Shown here: in pieces, positions 61,007 through 64,000 of the stretch
Numbering within the stretch: the first letter of the stretch is position 1
Layout of the letters: every line of letters starts with the position of its first letter
From: Verrucomicrobiota bacterium
GTDB taxonomy: Bacteria; Verrucomicrobiota; Verrucomicrobiia; Opitutales; Intestinicryptomonadaceae
Assembly (NCBI GenBank): GCA_023450935.1
Contig: JAEXGH010000017.1
Location: 16,493 to 80,492, forward strand
Length of the DNA stretch: 64,000 nt
Reading direction: 5' to 3'
Notes under the pieces: model-generated
Database searches by the model: none
Told to the model about the DNA's origin: nothing
The model's input: only the letters and a program-made list of their open reading frames with translations
Made by a program: the position numbers and the translations under genes

Positions 61007-62017
61007 TTAGTTTCGTCTGCCCGAAACCGGCATCGCCGCCGCCGCGCAGGCTATCCCCGCGGCCGAAAGGACGATTGCAACCAACAGACGCGTTTGCCCC
61101 GCCGCCGCCGCTTTTATTGAAAGCCCTTCGAATCCGCAGTTCTCGGCGGGCGGAATTGCAAACGGGAATGCGCACGCGGCAAGCAACATAACGGTGCACG
61201 TAGCGAACAGCGAGTTCGCGACAACCGCCGCGCCGAATTTTCCGCGCTGTGCCGCCCACAGGGCAAAGCGCAATATTGCAAAACAAACCGCTATTGCCGC
61301 GCTTACGGCATAGCTGTCCAAGACTGCCCTGAAGGGATCGTCAACAAGCATATGGAACGTTGCATACATTGTCGCGAAAAACAGGAATATCAAACACACA
61401 AGCTCCCTTCGCGCGATTTTCCCGAATGCCGCGCCCGTTTTGTCGTCCCCCGAATACGCCTCCGCAAGCGAACTCTGCGCGGCGAAAAAGCACGGGACAA
61501 AACCCGCGCAGACAAGCGAAAGCGGCGTTATGGATTTCAGAAATTCGAGCTTGGGCGACGGATATTGTCCGCCTGCCTGCCCCCCAAGAACCGCGCCCAG
61601 TGCGAATCCAAAAACGGCGGCAAAAAGCGCGGAGGCAATCGGCAAAACTTTTGCGAACAAATTCGCGCCGAACGCCCGCGTTGAATGTTGCGCTTTGCGC
61701 GGGCTGAAAAACTTGGCGGCCGTCATCGCCGCAAAACACGCCAAAAGCGGAAAAGACAGACTTGTTTTCGAAATGGAAGCTTCGCATGCCGTCGGGAACG
61801 CGGTGTAGAAGGCGGCTAAATTCGACGCGAACAGGGCTACCGTTAAGACGGCGTTTTTGCCCGACGTTTCAATCGCCCGACCGCGCGCGTCGGCGTTTCG
61901 GAGAAATGCCGCATTTATTCCCGCGCCCGCGCTCCGCGCCGTCGCAATCAAAAACGCCGCGAGGTTCGCCGCCAGAAAAAAGAAGCAAATTTCGGGTAAA
62001 AATTCCATAAGACGCAT
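61007..62017 (-). CDS. Multi-pass membrane protein, CydB-like (divergent)
   Basis: 336 aa, about eight to nine hydrophobic segments. The segment RGRAIETSGKNAVLTVALFA, SNLAAFYTAFP lines up with the cytochrome bd subunit II block around WDGNEVWLITAGGALFAAFP, and FALGAVLGGQ resembles a later helix. The tryptophan and acidic residues of that block are absent, and no cydA is adjacent. The match is therefore partial and it could be an unrelated polytopic protein. It sits alone on the minus strand. Confidence 0.4.
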   Translation of the reverse strand: MRLMEFLPEICFFFLAANLAAFLIATARSAGAGINAAFLRNADARGRAIETSGKNAVLTVALFASNLAAFYTAFPTACEASISKTSLSFPLLACFAAMTAAKFFSPRKAQHSTRAFGANLFAKVLPIASALFAAVFGFALGAVLGGQAGGQYPSPKLEFLKSITPLSLVCAGFVPCFFAAQSSLAEAYSGDDKTGAAFGKIARRELVCLIFLFFATMYATFHMLVDDPFRAVLDSYAVSAAIAVCFAILRFALWAAQRGKFGAAVVANSLFATCTVMLLAACAFPFAIPPAENCGFEGLSIKAAAAGQTRLLVAIVLSAAGIACAAAAMPVSGRRN

Positions 62018-62165
62018 TCCGAATTTAGTTTGGTCTGTCGGAACAATAGAATTTTCGCGTTCAGCTTTTCAAGCACAAAAACCATTTAAAGCTTGCATAA
62101 AAACCGACGATAACTTTAATGTTCGGCAGCTTTGCAACAAAGGTTTTTGAAACAAAAGGAAAAAT

Positions 62166-62525
62166 ATGAATAATTTTTTCAGGGATATGTATTCGTTCGA
62201 CAAGCTCGTTCTGACAGATTTACTGCTGTGGATTTACAGGATAGGCGTAATATTTATCGGCGTAGTCGGCGTGCTTTACGGGCTTTCGGAAATGGCGAAC
62301 TCGTTTTTCGGCGGGCTGTTCACGGTGATTATCGGCACGCCGCTTGCGATGCTTGTTTTCAGAATACAGATGGAGTTTGTATACTTGATTGTGGGCATTT
62401 ACAACAAGCTTTCGGCAATCAATGCAAAGATAGCCGAACCTCCCGCCGAAGCGGCAGCACCTTCCGCTTCTTCCTGCAGTTGCGACTCTCCCAAGAGTGA
62501 GTCAGACTCCGATTCCGACAAATAG
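62166..62525 (+). CDS. DUF4282-like small membrane protein
   Basis: 119 aa. Two membrane helices (about 21-44 and 48-75) with the flanking FDKLVLTDLLLWIYRIGVIF, RIQMEFVYLIVGIYNKL pattern of DUF4282, then a hydrophilic tail rich in Pro/Ala/Ser and Asp (SESDSDSDK). Unknown function. Good ribosome binding site (AAAAGGAAAAAT). Its 3' end is convergent with the acetyltransferase remnant. Confidence 0.75.
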   Translation: MNNFFRDMYSFDKLVLTDLLLWIYRIGVIFIGVVGVLYGLSEMANSFFGGLFTVIIGTPLAMLVFRIQMEFVYLIVGIYNKLSAINAKIAEPPAEAAAPSASSCSCDSPKSESDSDSDK

Positions 62526-62877
62526 AATTTTCCGAGTTTTCGGAACGGACAACCAGCCAAAGTTGCGGCGACAGTTTCAGGTTTGCCACACAGTTCGGTT
62601 CTGCGGCGTCTGTTTCGGCGTTCGCGTCTTTTGGGGCGACGATTATTTCTACGCGCCCGCGGTAGCGCGGCACTACGGCGAGTTTTGCAAGCTCGTATTC
62701 GTATTTGGGCGTCGAAATTTTTTGCAGCGCGCACACGCCCGCCACGTTTCCGTCTACAAGCGCGCAGAAAATGAAGCCGCCCTTTTGGATAACCGTTTTT
62801 TCGGGAGAATTGAAAATGGCGGTGTCCGCGGGTTCTATCTTGAAATATTTTTCAATCCAAGCCCGATTCAGCTCCAC
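62526..62877 (-). pseudogene. GNAT acetyltransferase remnant
   Basis: From 62877 (MELNRAWIEKYFKIEPADTA) the frame carries a GNAT-like strand VAGVCALQK and ELAKLAVVPRYRGR, the start of the acetyl-CoA-binding motif (R/Q-x-x-G-x-G/A expected), but then changes to unrelated sequence, so the C-terminal half is missing or frameshifted; the open frame continues over the DUF4282 tail. It is treated as a broken gene. Confidence 0.5.
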
Positions 62878-63097
62878 GAATGCGTGCTCGTATTCGGCTT
62901 TATACGGAACGGTTTTTATCTCCCGATTTTTTATATTCTATCAAATTGGTAGTTTTTTATCTCTTATTTCAAGTTTTTTTTTGCGATTTACTTTTCACCG
63001 ACCGAATAGGGGCTGGCTTTTGGCAATTTGGGCACGAGTCCACAAAAAAACGAACCGCCGAAAGAGGCGGTCCGCTTACAAAGAAAATGCCGAAATC

Positions 63098-63173
63098 TGG
63101 CAGGGGCGGCAGGACTCGAACCTGCGACCAATGGTTTAGAAAACCACTGCTCTATCCACTGAGCTACGCCCCC
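63098..63173 (-). tRNA. tRNA-Arg (TCT)
   Basis: Minus-strand cloverleaf: acceptor GGGGGCG with CGCCCCT (one G-U), anticodon TCT in loop TTTCTAA, T-arm GGTTCGAGTCC, encoded CCA (63100-63098). The 220 bases between the acetyltransferase remnant and this tRNA (62878-63097) hold no gene. Confidence 0.95.
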
Positions 63174-63301
63174 GTCGGATTGGAAAATTATCGTTCCATT
63201 TATGATATATATCCGATTTTTTGCAAGAGTTTTTTTAGCAAATCGCGCTTTCTTGGCTTGCCGCAATCCGCGTCAATCCGATTGCAAAAACGGGTCAAAC
63301 G

Positions 63302-64000
63302 CTATTTCTTCGTGGCGTCGCTTTCGATGTAGAGCGACGTCGATGGGAAGGCGAACGACAGTCCGCGCTTTTCTACAATCCGCATAATGGCCAGATTCAC
63401 CCTGCGGCGCGTTGCCATATAAAAGGCACGGTCGGTCTTCGAAGTATAGTAGACTATCTCCACATTGAGCGAAGAGTCGGCAAAATCGCAAAATTCCGCC
63501 GAAACGCCGTCGCGGCGGCTGACGCCTTCAATCTCCGAAATCGACGCGCGCAAGTCAGCCATAATCGATTCCATTTGGTCGGCGGTTGTCGAATACGTAA
63601 GCCCTATTATTTGGACGACCTTGCGCGTGTTGCGCTTGGAGAAATTCTCCACAGAGTCCTTCGCCAAAACGGAATTGGGGATTGTAATTACCGTCTTGTT
63701 GGCGGTTCTAATGCGCGTTGAGCGGAATCCGATTGCGTCCACAGTGCCCTCCGCCGACGACGTTTTCACCAAGTCGCCTACAATGAACGGGCGGTCTATT
63801 ATTATCGAGACCGAGCCGAAAAAGTTTGCAATAGTGTCCTGCGACGCAAACGCAAGCGCGACGCCGCCTATGCCCAATGAAGCCATTATGCTGTTGACGT
63901 TTACCCCGCAATTAGTGAGCACCGACAGCACCGCTATCAAAATCAGAATCACCTTTACCACGCGCCTTGCAAACGAAACCAGATTGGCGGTCGATTTTGC
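63302..64000 (-). CDS. Mechanosensitive channel, MscS family (5' part beyond the window)
   Basis: 233 codons to the right edge. Pore helix region SIMASLGIGGVALAFASQDT, then NFFGSVSIIIDRPFIVGDLV, the beta domain with VDAIGFRSTRIRTANKTVIT and PNSVLAKDSVENFS and the C-terminal domain (RRVNLAIMRIVEKRGLSFAF). The upstream frame remains open at 64000, so the N-terminal transmembrane helices lie outside the window. Small-conductance channel in the inner membrane. Confidence 0.92.
   Translation of the reverse strand, partial: AKSTANLVSFARRVVKVILILIAVLSVLTNCGVNVNSIMASLGIGGVALAFASQDTIANFFGSVSIIIDRPFIVGDLVKTSSAEGTVDAIGFRSTRIRTANKTVITIPNSVLAKDSVENFSKRNTRKVVQIIGLTYSTTADQMESIMADLRASISEIEGVSRRDGVSAEFCDFADSSLNVEIVYYTSKTDRAFYMATRRRVNLAIMRIVEKRGLSFAFPSTSLYIESDATKK

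Overview
This 64 kb window is chromosomal DNA from a Gram-negative bacterium. It encodes lipoproteins with clear lipoboxes, an outer-membrane beta-barrel, SufT and ClpXP. Moderately high GC, a very short S18, a PEGA lipoprotein, many secreted glycosidases and a rhamnose isomerase/RhaT pair suggest Verrucomicrobiota, possibly an opitute-like gut or polysaccharide-degrading lineage. That placement is inference; no rRNA gene is present.

Layout. 1-6.8 kb: M16 peptidase, pyrH, frr, proB and sufT, then a phosphate-binding-protein-like gene and tRNA-Gly. 7.0-13.2 kb: accessory, decayed DNA with an ISL3 transposase wreck, an intact cellulase-like glycosidase and an intact sialidase-like gene, surrounded by 3'-end fragments (I42 inhibitor, probable tyrosine recombinase, SufD, glycyl-radical activase) and two copies of a 108-110 bp repeat. 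13.2-24.3 kb: PEGA lipoprotein, proC, glycerate kinase, a rhaA/rhaT locus with a GH32-like protein, a metallo-hydrolase, a porin-like barrel and a TPR protein. 24.3-30.1 kb: hairpin repeats, a truncated frameshifted glycosidase paralogue, then tig-clpP-clpX, Sua5 and S18. 30.2-33.4 kb: an AT-rich two-gene cassette between 131 bp direct repeats. 33.4-42.5 kb: guaB, M23 peptidase, prfB (with its programmed +1 frameshift), thioredoxin, a split ThrE-type exporter and a LysR regulator. 42.6-43.3 kb: a cobalamin riboswitch on the plus strand with no recognisable downstream gene but two plus-strand terminators. 43.3-53.5 kb: glycan genes with two AraC regulators, thiM-thiE and two tRNAs. 53.5-64 kb: ppk1, ppx, a ROK kinase, YibE/F, alkaline phosphatase, a CydB-like membrane protein, tRNA-Arg and a truncated MscS channel.

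Functional picture. Core translation, proteostasis, nucleotide and proline genes are interleaved with glycan-utilisation genes (GH78-like rhamnosidase, six-hairpin glycosidases, sialidase-like, GH5-like and GH32-like proteins). Rhamnose freed outside or in the periplasm would enter by RhaT and be isomerised by RhaA. No rhaB or rhaD is visible. Polyphosphate synthesis and hydrolysis (ppk1, ppx) are translationally linked to a ROK sugar kinase.

Most promising for new biology are (a) the orphan B12 riboswitch unit at 42.6-43.26 kb and (b) the repeat-flanked cassette at 30.2-33.4 kb encoding a putative HExxH zincin and a convergent exported protein.
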